NCBI RefSeq assembly: GCF_000585495.1
Contig: NZ_CP007264.1
Location: 62,001 to 126,000 of the forward strand
DNA length: 64,000 nucleotides
Origin: Thermococcus nautili
GTDB taxonomy: Archaea; Methanobacteriota_B; Thermococci; Thermococcales; Thermococcaceae
Reading direction: 5' to 3'
Shown: positions 27,223 to 35,007 of the stretch, piece by piece
How positions within the stretch are numbered: position 1 is the first letter of the stretch
Layout of the letters: each line of letters begins with the position of its first letter
Notes under the pieces: generated by a model
The model's input: the letters and a program-made list of their open reading frames with translations, nothing else
The model's database searches: none
Told to the model about the DNA's origin: nothing
Position numbers and translations under genes: made by a program

Positions 27223-28167
27223 ATGCTCGCCTTCGGTCCCGTCCCATCGAGGAGGCTCGGCAGGAGCCTTGGGGTCAACAACATACCGGACAAGGTCTGC
27301 TCCTACGCGTGCGTCTACTGCCAGATAGGCAGAACCCTGAGGATGGAAATCGAGCGGAAGCCCTTCTACGAGCCGGAGTTCCTCTTTGAGGAGGTCTCGA
27401 AGAAGGTCGAGGAAGCGAGAAGGAAGGGCGAGAGGATTGACTACATCACCTTCGTCCCGGACGGCGAGCCAACGCTCGATATAAACCTCGGCATCGAGGT
27501 CGAGCTTCTGAGGGAACTCGAAGTCCCGCTCGCGATACTTACCAACTCGTCCCTCATCTGGCGCGAGGACGTAAGGGCGGACCTTTCGGCCTTCGACTTC
27601 GTCTCGCTCAAGCTCGATGCAGTAAGCGAGCCCCTCTGGAGGAAGATAGACAGGCCCCACAAGAGCCTCTCGCTCGGGAGAATCCTTGACGGTATGTTAA
27701 CCTTTAGAGACGACTTCGATGGAACGCTTGTAACCGAGACGATGCTCATTAACATTGACTACGGCGACGAGCTCGAAAGGATAGCCGACTTCCTCGCGGA
27801 GCTTAAACCGGATAAGGCCTACATAGCCGTCCCCACGAGGCCACCGGCGGAGAAGTGGGTTGAGCCAGCGAGTGAGGAAACGATAAACCTCGCCTACCAG
27901 CTCTTCAGCGAGCGCCTCGGCGGAAAAGTTGAATACCTCATCGGCTACGAGGGCAACGCCTTCGCGAGCACGGGAAACGTCGTCGAGGACATTCTGTCCA
28001 TAACTGCAGTTCACCCGATGCGCGAGGAAGCATTGAGGGAGCTCTTGGAGAAGAACAACGCCGGCTGGGACGTGGTTGAGAGGCTTTTGGAGGAGGGGAA
28101 GCTGATAAGGCTGAACTACCGGGGCGAGACCTTCTACATGCGGGCCTTGAAGAGCAGAAAACCTTAA
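27223..28167 (+). CDS. Radical SAM protein (COG0731 family)
   Basis: A 314-residue radical SAM enzyme. The iron-sulfur motif CxxxCxxC is present as Cys26, Cys30 and Cys33 (KVCSYACVYCQIG). The start MLAFGPVPSRRLGRSLGVN is a hallmark of a COG0731 subgroup distinct from the tRNA-wybutosine enzyme TYW1. The C-terminal 70 residues form a winged-helix-like segment (LRELLEKNNAGWDVVERLLEEGKL). The substrate is unknown. ATG 27223 follows GGTGG. Confidence 0.85.
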   Translation: MLAFGPVPSRRLGRSLGVNNIPDKVCSYACVYCQIGRTLRMEIERKPFYEPEFLFEEVSKKVEEARRKGERIDYITFVPDGEPTLDINLGIEVELLRELEVPLAILTNSSLIWREDVRADLSAFDFVSLKLDAVSEPLWRKIDRPHKSLSLGRILDGMLTFRDDFDGTLVTETMLINIDYGDELERIADFLAELKPDKAYIAVPTRPPAEKWVEPASEETINLAYQLFSERLGGKVEYLIGYEGNAFASTGNVVEDILSITAVHPMREEALRELLEKNNAGWDVVERLLEEGKLIRLNYRGETFYMRALKSRKP

Positions 28168-28191
28168 TAGCACTCTCCTGAACTCGGAACG

Positions 28192-29628
28192 ATGTGCGAG
28201 TACACCTTTGAAAACGGAAAAAAGTGCCGCCTGAAGCCAGTTGAGGGGTCGAAGTACTGCCCCCTCCACATTCCCTACGACGAGGGCGAGTTCCTACTGG
28301 GTGAAAGCATAAAGGAGCTGAAGGCTGAAACCTTCCAGAGGAGGCTCAAGGTCGGTCAGAGCTACTTCGAGGGCGTTTACCTCTACGACGTTACGATTAA
28401 GGACTACCGGAGCGAGAGGATTCTCGTCTTCAAGAACTCCCAAATCAAGAGCCTTATAATAGAGGATTCGAACTTCAAGGGGCTCGTTCTGCTGAACTCG
28501 ACCGTGGACAGGGTTATTCTCTTCCAGTCAAAGGTTGAGGTCATCCTCGTCAAGGGCTCAACAGTCTTCGGCCTCAACGTGCTCCGCGTGGACTTCTCCA
28601 GCAACATCTCAATCAGGGATTCAAGCGTCAAGTACCTCATGCTGAACTCGACCCAGTACGTTGGCGAAGGCGAGGAGGAAACCTACGGTGGAAGGAGCGC
28701 CAAGGGCCTAATCGAGCTCTCGAACCTGAGGGACGTTAGGAGAATAGGGGTAAACACAAGATACCCCCTGCTCAGAAAAATCCTGGAGGAGCACGGGGTC
28801 AACGTTTCTGAGGCCGGCAGGAGGACGGTAAAGGTCCGCTCGCTCGTCATCCGCGACGTTTCCTTCGACACCGCGCCGAGGTTTAAGAGACAGGTCAGGC
28901 TTTCAATCGCGGGGTTCTCCGGAAACCTCGTTCTGGAGAATCTTGACGTCTTCGGCCACGTTGAGGTCAAGTGGAGCCACCTGAAGAGCCCCGAGTTCGT
29001 TCACGTCTTCGTCCACAGCAACCTGATAATCCGGAAGAGCCAGGTCAACGTGGATTCAACGTGGATTATGACAGTCCTTCCGAGCCTGCCCCTTGAACTC
29101 ACCGTTGAGGGCTTCATGATAATCGAGGACTGCCGCTTCAACAACCCCTACGCGGAGGAGGTCTTCTACCGCCTCGCGAGGACGAGCTGGGAGCGTAGCG
29201 GGGACTTCGAGAGGGCAGACCAGTACTACTACCTTGAGATGGTCGCCAGGAGGAAGGCGCGCCTGAGGGCGAGGCGGAAGGGCATTAAAAAGCTCGTGGA
29301 CCGCTTTGAGGTTGCCTTCGAGTGGCTCTTCGCGGACTTGACCTGCAAGTACGGAACCGACTGGAAGAGGCCGATAATGATATGGCTCTTCGCCGTCAAC
29401 GTCCTGTTTCCCGTCCTGTTCTTCGTCACGGGGAGCGTTCAGGGGCTTTCCAACAGTCTGAGCTTCCTCGACTACGAGTACTTCAGCATTGTAACGGCAA
29501 CTACCCTCGGCTACGGTGACTACCACCCGATAGGCGTCGGCAGGGTCATAGCGTCGGTCGAGGCGCTCTTCGGAATGTTCATGTGGGCTGTCTTCCTCAC
29601 GGTGTTCGCGAGGAAGTACATGAGGTGA
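28192..29628 (+). CDS. Potassium-channel pore fused to a beta-helix domain
   Basis: A 478-residue protein. Residues 2-25 form a Cys/His knuckle (CEYTFENGKKC...YCPLH). About residues 55-310 are a repetitive beta-helix, pentapeptide-like region with evenly spaced strands (LIIEDSNFKGLVLLNSTVDRV). The C-terminal 90 residues contain two helices around the selectivity filter TLGYGD (Gly440-Asp443), as in two-helix potassium channels. The beta-helix may gate the pore or bind a partner. The upstream radical SAM gene ends 24 bases before. Confidence 0.8.
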   Translation: MCEYTFENGKKCRLKPVEGSKYCPLHIPYDEGEFLLGESIKELKAETFQRRLKVGQSYFEGVYLYDVTIKDYRSERILVFKNSQIKSLIIEDSNFKGLVLLNSTVDRVILFQSKVEVILVKGSTVFGLNVLRVDFSSNISIRDSSVKYLMLNSTQYVGEGEEETYGGRSAKGLIELSNLRDVRRIGVNTRYPLLRKILEEHGVNVSEAGRRTVKVRSLVIRDVSFDTAPRFKRQVRLSIAGFSGNLVLENLDVFGHVEVKWSHLKSPEFVHVFVHSNLIIRKSQVNVDSTWIMTVLPSLPLELTVEGFMIIEDCRFNNPYAEEVFYRLARTSWERSGDFERADQYYYLEMVARRKARLRARRKGIKKLVDRFEVAFEWLFADLTCKYGTDWKRPIMIWLFAVNVLFPVLFFVTGSVQGLSNSLSFLDYEYFSIVTATTLGYGDYHPIGVGRVIASVEALFGMFMWAVFLTVFARKYMR

Positions 29629-29632
29629 GAGC

Positions 29633-30760
29633 GTGATAGGGCTCATCGTGAACCCGATAGCGGGAATGGGCGGTAAGGTGGCCCTCAAGGGCACCGATGG
29701 AGTTGTTGAGGAGGCCATCAGACGGGGAGCCAGGCCGGTTTCCCCGGACCTCGTTCGGCTCTTCCTGCGTGAGCTTTCCCACTACCCCGAGGCCCGCTCG
29801 ATAACCTTCCTCACCGGCCCCGGCCTGCTCGGCGAGGACTACCTTAGGGAGTCCGGCTTCCGCTTTGAGGTCATCCCCATCGAGTTCCGCTACCGCGAGG
29901 TCAACGGCGTTAGAATCCCCGACACCAGTTCGGAGCACACCAAAAGGCTCGCCCGCAAGATGCTCGGGAAAGTTAAGCTCATAGTCTTCGCCGGCGGTGA
30001 TGGGACCGCGAGGGACGTTGTTAGCGCGGTCGGTAGGAAGGTTCCAATCCTGGGGATTCCGACGGGGGTCAAGATGTACTCCGGCGTCTTCGCGGTTTCG
30101 CCTGAGAAGGCCGCTGAAGTCCTCGTTAGGTTCCTGCGTGGAGAAACTAAACTTGAGGAGAGGGAAGTGAGGGACATCGACGAGGAGGCTTTCAGGAGGG
30201 ACGAGGTCAGGGCGAAGACCTACGGAAAGGCCCTCGTTCCGGTCGTCGAGAACCTTGTGCAGGGGAGCAAGGAGGCTGTGAAGGCCGACGAGGCCGGGGA
30301 GCTTGAAGCCCTGGCCGAGGCCGTCGCGGAGGAAATCCTTGAAAGCGAGGGGATTTATTTCCTCGGCTCGGGCTCGACGGTAAAGAGGATAAAGGACCGG
30401 CTTGGTATCGACGGGACACTTCTCGGCGTTGACGTCGTTGAGGTAAGGGACGGAGAGGCCAAACTCCTCGTCAAGGACGCCACTGAGAAGGACCTGCTCC
30501 GGTTTGCTGATAGGAATCCAAGGGTCGTCGTCACGGTAATCGGCGGGGCAAACTTCCTCTTCGGCAGGGGCAACCAGCAGTTCTCGGCCGAAGTCCTCAG
30601 GAGAATCCCGAAGGAGAACGTAATCGTCGTTGCAACGCCGGACAAGCTGACCGGCCCGATTCGCGTTTATACCGGCGACCGGGAAGTTGACGGGAAGTTC
30701 AGGGGTTACATTAGGGTGCGCGTGAGTCCCTGGATGGAGAAGCTTGTCAAAGTCGTTTAG
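29633..30760 (+). CDS. ATP-NAD kinase-like protein (COG3199)
   Basis: A 375-residue protein with the NAD-kinase signature FAGGDGTARD near residue 117 and IPTGVKMYSGVFAVSP. COG3199 proteins are predicted ATP- or polyphosphate-NAD kinase relatives, but the substrate in archaea is unsettled. GTG 29633 begins five bases after the channel gene stop, with GGTGAG before it. It is probably co-transcribed with the channel gene. Confidence 0.82.
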   Translation: MIGLIVNPIAGMGGKVALKGTDGVVEEAIRRGARPVSPDLVRLFLRELSHYPEARSITFLTGPGLLGEDYLRESGFRFEVIPIEFRYREVNGVRIPDTSSEHTKRLARKMLGKVKLIVFAGGDGTARDVVSAVGRKVPILGIPTGVKMYSGVFAVSPEKAAEVLVRFLRGETKLEEREVRDIDEEAFRRDEVRAKTYGKALVPVVENLVQGSKEAVKADEAGELEALAEAVAEEILESEGIYFLGSGSTVKRIKDRLGIDGTLLGVDVVEVRDGEAKLLVKDATEKDLLRFADRNPRVVVTVIGGANFLFGRGNQQFSAEVLRRIPKENVIVVATPDKLTGPIRVYTGDREVDGKFRGYIRVRVSPWMEKLVKVV

Positions 30761-30816
30761 GCGTTTAAACCGGAAGCCGTTTATAGAATCACCTCCTATT
30801 TTCTCCGGTGGTTCTC

Positions 30817-31722
30817 ATGAGACACAGCAGGATAGCGGTTAAGGTTCTCGATGGTGAGGAACCCGTCTTCTACGACCCCGTGTACCACGGCAGGACGCTG
30901 AAGGTCTTCGGGATGGACGATTATCCCGTCAGGTTCCTCTCATACGTTATCGGTGAGTACCGGAAGCTCGGCTACTCGGCGGTCGTCTTCGACACCACCG
31001 GGGAGGTTGAGGGGGACTTTGATGAAGTAATCGAGGTTCGCGATGGTGCCAGCCTCGGCCTCGACCCGATAAAGCTCTACAAGGCCGGCTACTTCGACCC
31101 GTACACCGCGGTCACCATCGTCCAAACACTGTACGGCCTCGACAGGGCTTTAACGGACAGGCTCTACGTTGACGTGCTCCTCGGCAAGGTTTCGAGCGTT
31201 CCCGAGGCGGTCAAGAGGAACGAGAAGTACTCGGAGGTTATCCTTGAGAGCTACACTCCCCTCGACGAGGCGCTGTACAGCGGCGAGCCACCGAAGCTTG
31301 AGGGAAGCGTTAGGGTGAACCTCGGCGAGACCAGGAGCATAACCCTCGTCGGCATAGCGTTCCTCACCCTCGCGGCAGCCTTTGAGAAGAGGCGCGAGAC
31401 GGTTGTTGGCCTCGTTGACGGCGCCGTTCTCGGCTACACAACGGCTGGAAGCGCGGCAATGCCTTTGCTCACGAGGCCGTTGAAGCGCAGGGTTACCGTT
31501 GTCGCGAGCCAGTACGTCCTTGACTCGCTTCTGAACATAGCCGGCCCGACACTCCTCCTCTACCACGACCCCGACGTTCAGTCCCTCGTTTACGAGACGA
31601 GCGGTGTTCCGCCGGGCCCGACGAGGAAGTTTGTTGGCAAAAAGGCCGGAACGCTGATAACGAGGAGCCCTGAGAGCGTTGATGTCCTTCACGGTGGGTT
31701 GCCCGAAGGTGTTCTTCGGTGA
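30817..31722 (+). CDS. Conserved protein of unknown function
   Basis: A 301-residue soluble protein that I do not recognise. It begins MRHSRIAVKVLDGEEPVFYDP. A segment SLGLDPIKLYKAGYFDPYTAVTIVQTLYGLDRALTDRLY resembles the region after Walker A in HerA/TraC-type ATPases, but there is no GxxGxGKS loop, so ATP binding cannot be claimed. A second region (TVVGLVDGAVLGYTTAGSAAMPLL) is followed by a short strand-rich C-terminus. A TATA-like GTTTATAGA lies at 30778-30786 and GGTGG precedes ATG 30817. Confidence 0.6.
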   Translation: MRHSRIAVKVLDGEEPVFYDPVYHGRTLKVFGMDDYPVRFLSYVIGEYRKLGYSAVVFDTTGEVEGDFDEVIEVRDGASLGLDPIKLYKAGYFDPYTAVTIVQTLYGLDRALTDRLYVDVLLGKVSSVPEAVKRNEKYSEVILESYTPLDEALYSGEPPKLEGSVRVNLGETRSITLVGIAFLTLAAAFEKRRETVVGLVDGAVLGYTTAGSAAMPLLTRPLKRRVTVVASQYVLDSLLNIAGPTLLLYHDPDVQSLVYETSGVPPGPTRKFVGKKAGTLITRSPESVDVLHGGLPEGVLR

Positions 31723-31782
31723 ACATCTTCGCCCTTCAATAACTTTTTTAAAGGTCCCGCGTACTTTTACTGGTGAGTAAAT

Positions 31783-32394
31783 ATGGTGTATTACGAACAC
31801 GCCACAAATCCAATTGTATTCGGAACGCTCCTTTCGGTTTACTACTTTGCTGTAATCGTTGCGCTTATCGCGTGGTTCTGGAGTTCCTACCAGTACATCC
31901 GAAAGGGGAAGTACCGGCTGAAGAGACTGGCGGGGTTCCTTTTGATAGCGATTTTTCTCACGTCGCTTTCAGGTGCCAGGTTGCTCGACAAGTACCTGTA
32001 CCTTCACTCGCCGGTTAACAGCGATTTCTGCATGACGTCATCGTGTGTTCTGTCCTCTACGGGCATTAAAACGTATAACCTAAACACCACAGAACTTGAA
32101 AAGCTCGGCGTCCCCAGTGTTGGTCCCATGTGGGTCTATGCCCTTTACGACGTTGGCCCGAGCTACAGACTTGGAGTCCAAAAGCTCTTAAGAGCCCTTG
32201 TTGTCGTTCGCCCTCTGCTCGTGGTTCCTGCCGTTGAGGTTTACGTTTACACCTTCCAGAACGGCCATTTCATTGAGAAGCAAAAATTCTACGTCTTCTG
32301 GCCAAAATCTCCTGGAACCGTCCTCACCGAGAAGCTCGATTTTGAATTTACAGTGTTGATAGTTCGTGGTGGGGGTGGGGGAGGGGGCGCTTAG
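31783..32394 (+). CDS. Membrane protein with poly-glycine tail, unknown
   Basis: A 203-residue protein with two N-terminal helices (about residues 12-33 and 45-63) and a C-terminal region that may lie outside. The last residues are a run of seven glycines and Ala, encoded by GGTGGGGGTGGGGGAGGGGGC-like repeats, an unusual end. GGTGAG at about 31773 precedes the ATG. It converges on the cysteine desulfurase gene and overlaps it by four bases. Confidence 0.6.
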   Translation: MVYYEHATNPIVFGTLLSVYYFAVIVALIAWFWSSYQYIRKGKYRLKRLAGFLLIAIFLTSLSGARLLDKYLYLHSPVNSDFCMTSSCVLSSTGIKTYNLNTTELEKLGVPSVGPMWVYALYDVGPSYRLGVQKLLRALVVVRPLLVVPAVEVYVYTFQNGHFIEKQKFYVFWPKSPGTVLTEKLDFEFTVLIVRGGGGGGGA

Positions 32395-33590
32395 CCCCTC
32401 AGCCCCTTAACCAGCTCCTCAAGAACGCCGAGGAACGTCTCAACCTCCTCAAGGCTGTTGTAGACGTGGAACGAAGCCCTCACCGTTCCGTTTATTCCTA
32501 ACTTCTTCATCACCGGCAGGGCGCAGTGGTGACCGGAGCGAACCATTATGTTGTTTTCATCTAGTATCGCCGCGACGTCGTGCGGGTGGAGCGGCGGGAC
32601 GTTGAAGCTAACGACTCCAGCGTGCTTGTCGATGTTCCTCGGCCCGTACCAGGGAATCTCAAGCTCGTCAAGGCCTTCCGTAGTGCGCTTAACGAGCTTC
32701 CTCTCCTGCCTCTCGATTCTGTCGAGACCAATCCTCTCGATGTACCTTATTCCTGCAGCCAATCCTATCGCACCGCCTATGTTCGGCGTTCCGGCCTCGA
32801 ACCGCTCTGGCGGCTCGGTCAGCTTGTAACCGTCAAGGGAAACGTCCTCAATCGTTCCACCGCCGATTAGCGGCGGCTCGAAGACGTCAAAGAACTCCTC
32901 GTTGATGTAGAGGACGCCTATTCCCGTCGGCCCCATCGGCCCCTTGTGGCCGGAAAAGGCCAGGAAGTCCGCGTGTAGTTTCCTAACGTCAACCTCCATG
33001 TGGCCAGCGCTCTGGGCGGCATCAACAACGAATATCGCTCCTTCCTCCTTCGCCATCTTTCCGAGCTCCTCGACCTCGTGGATGACACCGAGCGCATTTG
33101 AAACGTGCTGAACCGCGACGAGCTTCGCTCCCTTAATCTTCTTTTCCGCATCGCTTAAATTGAGGTTGCCCTCGTCGTCCCCGTCAATGAACTCGAGCCT
33201 AAGGTTGAGCTTTTTAGCCAATCTCTGCCAGGGAAGTAAATCCGAGTGGTGCTCGTACGGGGTCGTGACTATCTTGTCCCCGGGCTTGAAGATGCCCTCA
33301 AGGCCGAGGGCAACAAGGTTGAGGCTCTCGCTCGTGTTCTTGGTGAACGCTATCTCCTCAAACTTCGCGTTGATGAAGTCCGCAACCACTTTCCTGCTCT
33401 CCTCGTACTTGTGCGTCGCCATCTGCGACAGCCTGTGCACACCGCGGTGGACGTTGGCCCTGTACTTAAGGTAGTACTCGTCCATGGCATCTACAACCGG
33501 CTTCGGCGTGAGCGAAGTAGCCGTGTTGTCGAAGTAGATAACCTCGCTCGTCAGCGGTATGTCCTTCCTAACATCTTCCGGAATCCTCAC
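32391..33590 (-). CDS. Cysteine desulfurase, SufS/CsdA type
   Basis: A 399-residue PLP enzyme that removes sulfur from cysteine for Fe-S cluster or thio-cofactor synthesis. The PLP lysine is in FSGHKGPMGPTGIG, and the catalytic Cys is in SGHHCALPVM near residue 360. GTG 33590 overlaps the stop of the upstream small gene in GTGA and is preceded by GGAGGTGG. The promoter region of this pair is shared with cooC and contains a SurR-type site. Confidence 0.88.
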   Translation of the reverse strand: MRIPEDVRKDIPLTSEVIYFDNTATSLTPKPVVDAMDEYYLKYRANVHRGVHRLSQMATHKYEESRKVVADFINAKFEEIAFTKNTSESLNLVALGLEGIFKPGDKIVTTPYEHHSDLLPWQRLAKKLNLRLEFIDGDDEGNLNLSDAEKKIKGAKLVAVQHVSNALGVIHEVEELGKMAKEEGAIFVVDAAQSAGHMEVDVRKLHADFLAFSGHKGPMGPTGIGVLYINEEFFDVFEPPLIGGGTIEDVSLDGYKLTEPPERFEAGTPNIGGAIGLAAGIRYIERIGLDRIERQERKLVKRTTEGLDELEIPWYGPRNIDKHAGVVSFNVPPLHPHDVAAILDENNIMVRSGHHCALPVMKKLGINGTVRASFHVYNSLEEVETFLGVLEELVKGLRG

Positions 33591-33880
33591 GCTACCACCT
33601 CCAGAACCCCGGCGCAGTCGTAAACAATCCTCGCGATTTCCTCTCCTTTCTTTGCATCCTCTAAGAGTTTGACGATTATCTTCCCGCTCGGGTAAACGCT
33701 AACCTCGTAGCCCTCCATCTCCAGGATTAGCATCATTCCGGGCAGGAGCTTTTTTACCGTGTAACCCCTCTCCTTCAAACACTGGGCCGTTTTCGTCAGG
33801 TCGAGCTTTATTCTCTTCTCCCACGAGTAGGCCCCTATAACGACGCCCTTCATCGTGACGCAGGGTTTCGAGATAATCAC
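33587..33880 (-). CDS. Small conserved protein upstream of desulfurase
   Basis: A 97-residue alpha/beta protein of unknown family. The segment KLLPGMMLILEMEGYEVSVYPSGKIIVKLLEDAKKGEEIARIV resembles a TATA-binding-protein-like half fold, but I cannot assign it. GTG 33880 has GGTGAAG upstream; ATG 33853 is an alternative with no ribosome-binding site. The stop overlaps the desulfurase start, so the two are coupled. A TATA box (GGTATAAAGG, minus strand) lies at 33911-33920. Confidence 0.6.
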   Translation of the reverse strand: MIISKPCVTMKGVVIGAYSWEKRIKLDLTKTAQCLKERGYTVKKLLPGMMLILEMEGYEVSVYPSGKIIVKLLEDAKKGEEIARIVYDCAGVLEVVA

Positions 33881-33929
33881 CCTTCACCACCGCTCTTATC
33901 TTTGCGGGAGCCTTTATACCACTTTCCTG

Positions 33930-33946
33930 AACCTGAAGTTGGAAAC
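33930..33946 (+). promoter_or_regulatory. SurR site between desulfurase and cooC promoters
   Basis: AACctgaaGTTggaAAC matches the SurR core AACn5GTTn3AAC exactly. It lies upstream of the cooC TATA box (CTTATAAAT, 33964-33972) and also upstream of the divergent minus-strand TATA (33911-33920), an activating position for both directions. Confidence 0.62.
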
Positions 33947-33963
33947 AAGAATGAACCAAAGCC

Positions 33964-33972
33964 CTTATAAAT
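33964..33972 (+). promoter_or_regulatory. TATA box of the cooC-like gene
   Basis: CTTATAAAT lies 31-40 bases before ATG 34004 and is part of a 50-base stretch similar to the promoter of the ABC-transporter gene at 62590. Confidence 0.6.
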
Positions 33973-34003
33973 CGTGCTACTTTTTTGCCCGATGGTGATA
34001 CGA

Positions 34004-34732
34004 ATGAAGGTTCTCGTGAGCGGTAAGGGCGGTTGCGGAAAAAGCACGATAAGCGCGATGCTCGGCAAGTATCTGGCCGGAAAAGGCTACCGCGTGCTAA
34101 TAATAGACGCCGACGAGTCAAACCCGGGCCTCTACAGGATGCTCGGCCTCCCGAAGGTGAAAACCCTCGCCGAGCACCTCGGCGGGAAGAAGAGGGCCAA
34201 AATCCTCATGGCGGCCGAGGGACAGGGTGAGCTCGACGAGGAGCTCTTCAACTGGACGCTCGACGAGATTCCTAAGGAGATTCTGGCCAGAAAGGGCAAC
34301 CTCGCCGTTCTCACGATAGGGAAGATTGAAGAGGCTGAAGAGGGCTGTGCCTGCCCCTACGGATTCCTTGCCAGAAAGCTCCTCGAGGGCATAAAGCTGA
34401 AGGAGGACGAGGTCATCATCGTCGACACCGAGGCGGGCATAGAGCACTTCGGAAGGGGCGTTGACAAGTACGTTGACGTCGTCATCGACGTCGCAGAGCC
34501 ATCCGCCGAGTCCATAGAGCTCTCGAAGAAAATAAAAGCGCTGAGCGAGAGCCTCGGCCTGAAGCACGTTCTCGTTCTCAACAAAGCCCTGCCCGGCGTC
34601 GAGGAGGAACTGCCGGTTAAGCCCGACGTGGTCATTCCCTTCGACCAGAACTTCATACTCGACAGCCTGAAGGGCAAGGAAGTCGAACTGATAGAGCAGA
34701 TAGAAGAGCTGTGGAGGATAATCAACGGATGA
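34004..34732 (+). CDS. CooC-like nickel-insertion ATPase
   Basis: A 242-residue P-loop ATPase of the MinD/CooC family. The deviant Walker A is VSGKGGCGKST (residues 4-14), Walker A' is IIDADES, and Walker B is VIIVDTEAG. It has the CxC pair Cys115-Cys117 (EGCACPYG) that binds metal between the subunits of CooC1. CooC matures carbon monoxide dehydrogenase. No CODH gene lies in this window, so its target is elsewhere or is another nickel/iron enzyme. The start is ATG 34004, with GGTGAT upstream. Confidence 0.8.
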   Translation: MKVLVSGKGGCGKSTISAMLGKYLAGKGYRVLIIDADESNPGLYRMLGLPKVKTLAEHLGGKKRAKILMAAEGQGELDEELFNWTLDEIPKEILARKGNLAVLTIGKIEEAEEGCACPYGFLARKLLEGIKLKEDEVIIVDTEAGIEHFGRGVDKYVDVVIDVAEPSAESIELSKKIKALSESLGLKHVLVLNKALPGVEEELPVKPDVVIPFDQNFILDSLKGKEVELIEQIEELWRIING

Positions 34733-35007
34733 ACACATTTGAAAAACCTTTGACAGTCTGACGTTGCTTTCTCGCATTTTTACACATTTCTGTAAACATT
34801 TGCGGGATTTTTTCGGAATCTTTCGACGGTTCTTTGTTAATTGGCACTCCCCACACCTTTGTTTCGACGAACGGCTATTCTGCTTTCGGCGTTCGGCTAA
34901 TTAGCTTTCCCTAACTCTTTTTCGACTTTTGTCGTCCATCACTTTGACAATCAACGAAAGAATTTTAAGGTTTCCTAATTTCCATTTCTGAGAAGCGAGG
35001 TGGTAGC
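34733..35007. other. A+T-rich gene-free region before acs
   Basis: This 275-base stretch has no credible gene on either strand. It is T- and C-rich on the top strand, with recurring TTTCGAC blocks (about 34826, 34861 and 34920). The acs promoter is probably GAATTTTAAGG (34960-34970), and GAGGTGG precedes ATG 35008. The first part may end transcription from cooC. Confidence 0.4.

Noticed and set aside
32360-32394. G-rich repeat at the end of the 31783 gene as a G-quadruplex or regulatory element
   Set aside because: It is short, lies at a coding end, and no other evidence supports a function; recorded only as an unusual poly-Gly tail.
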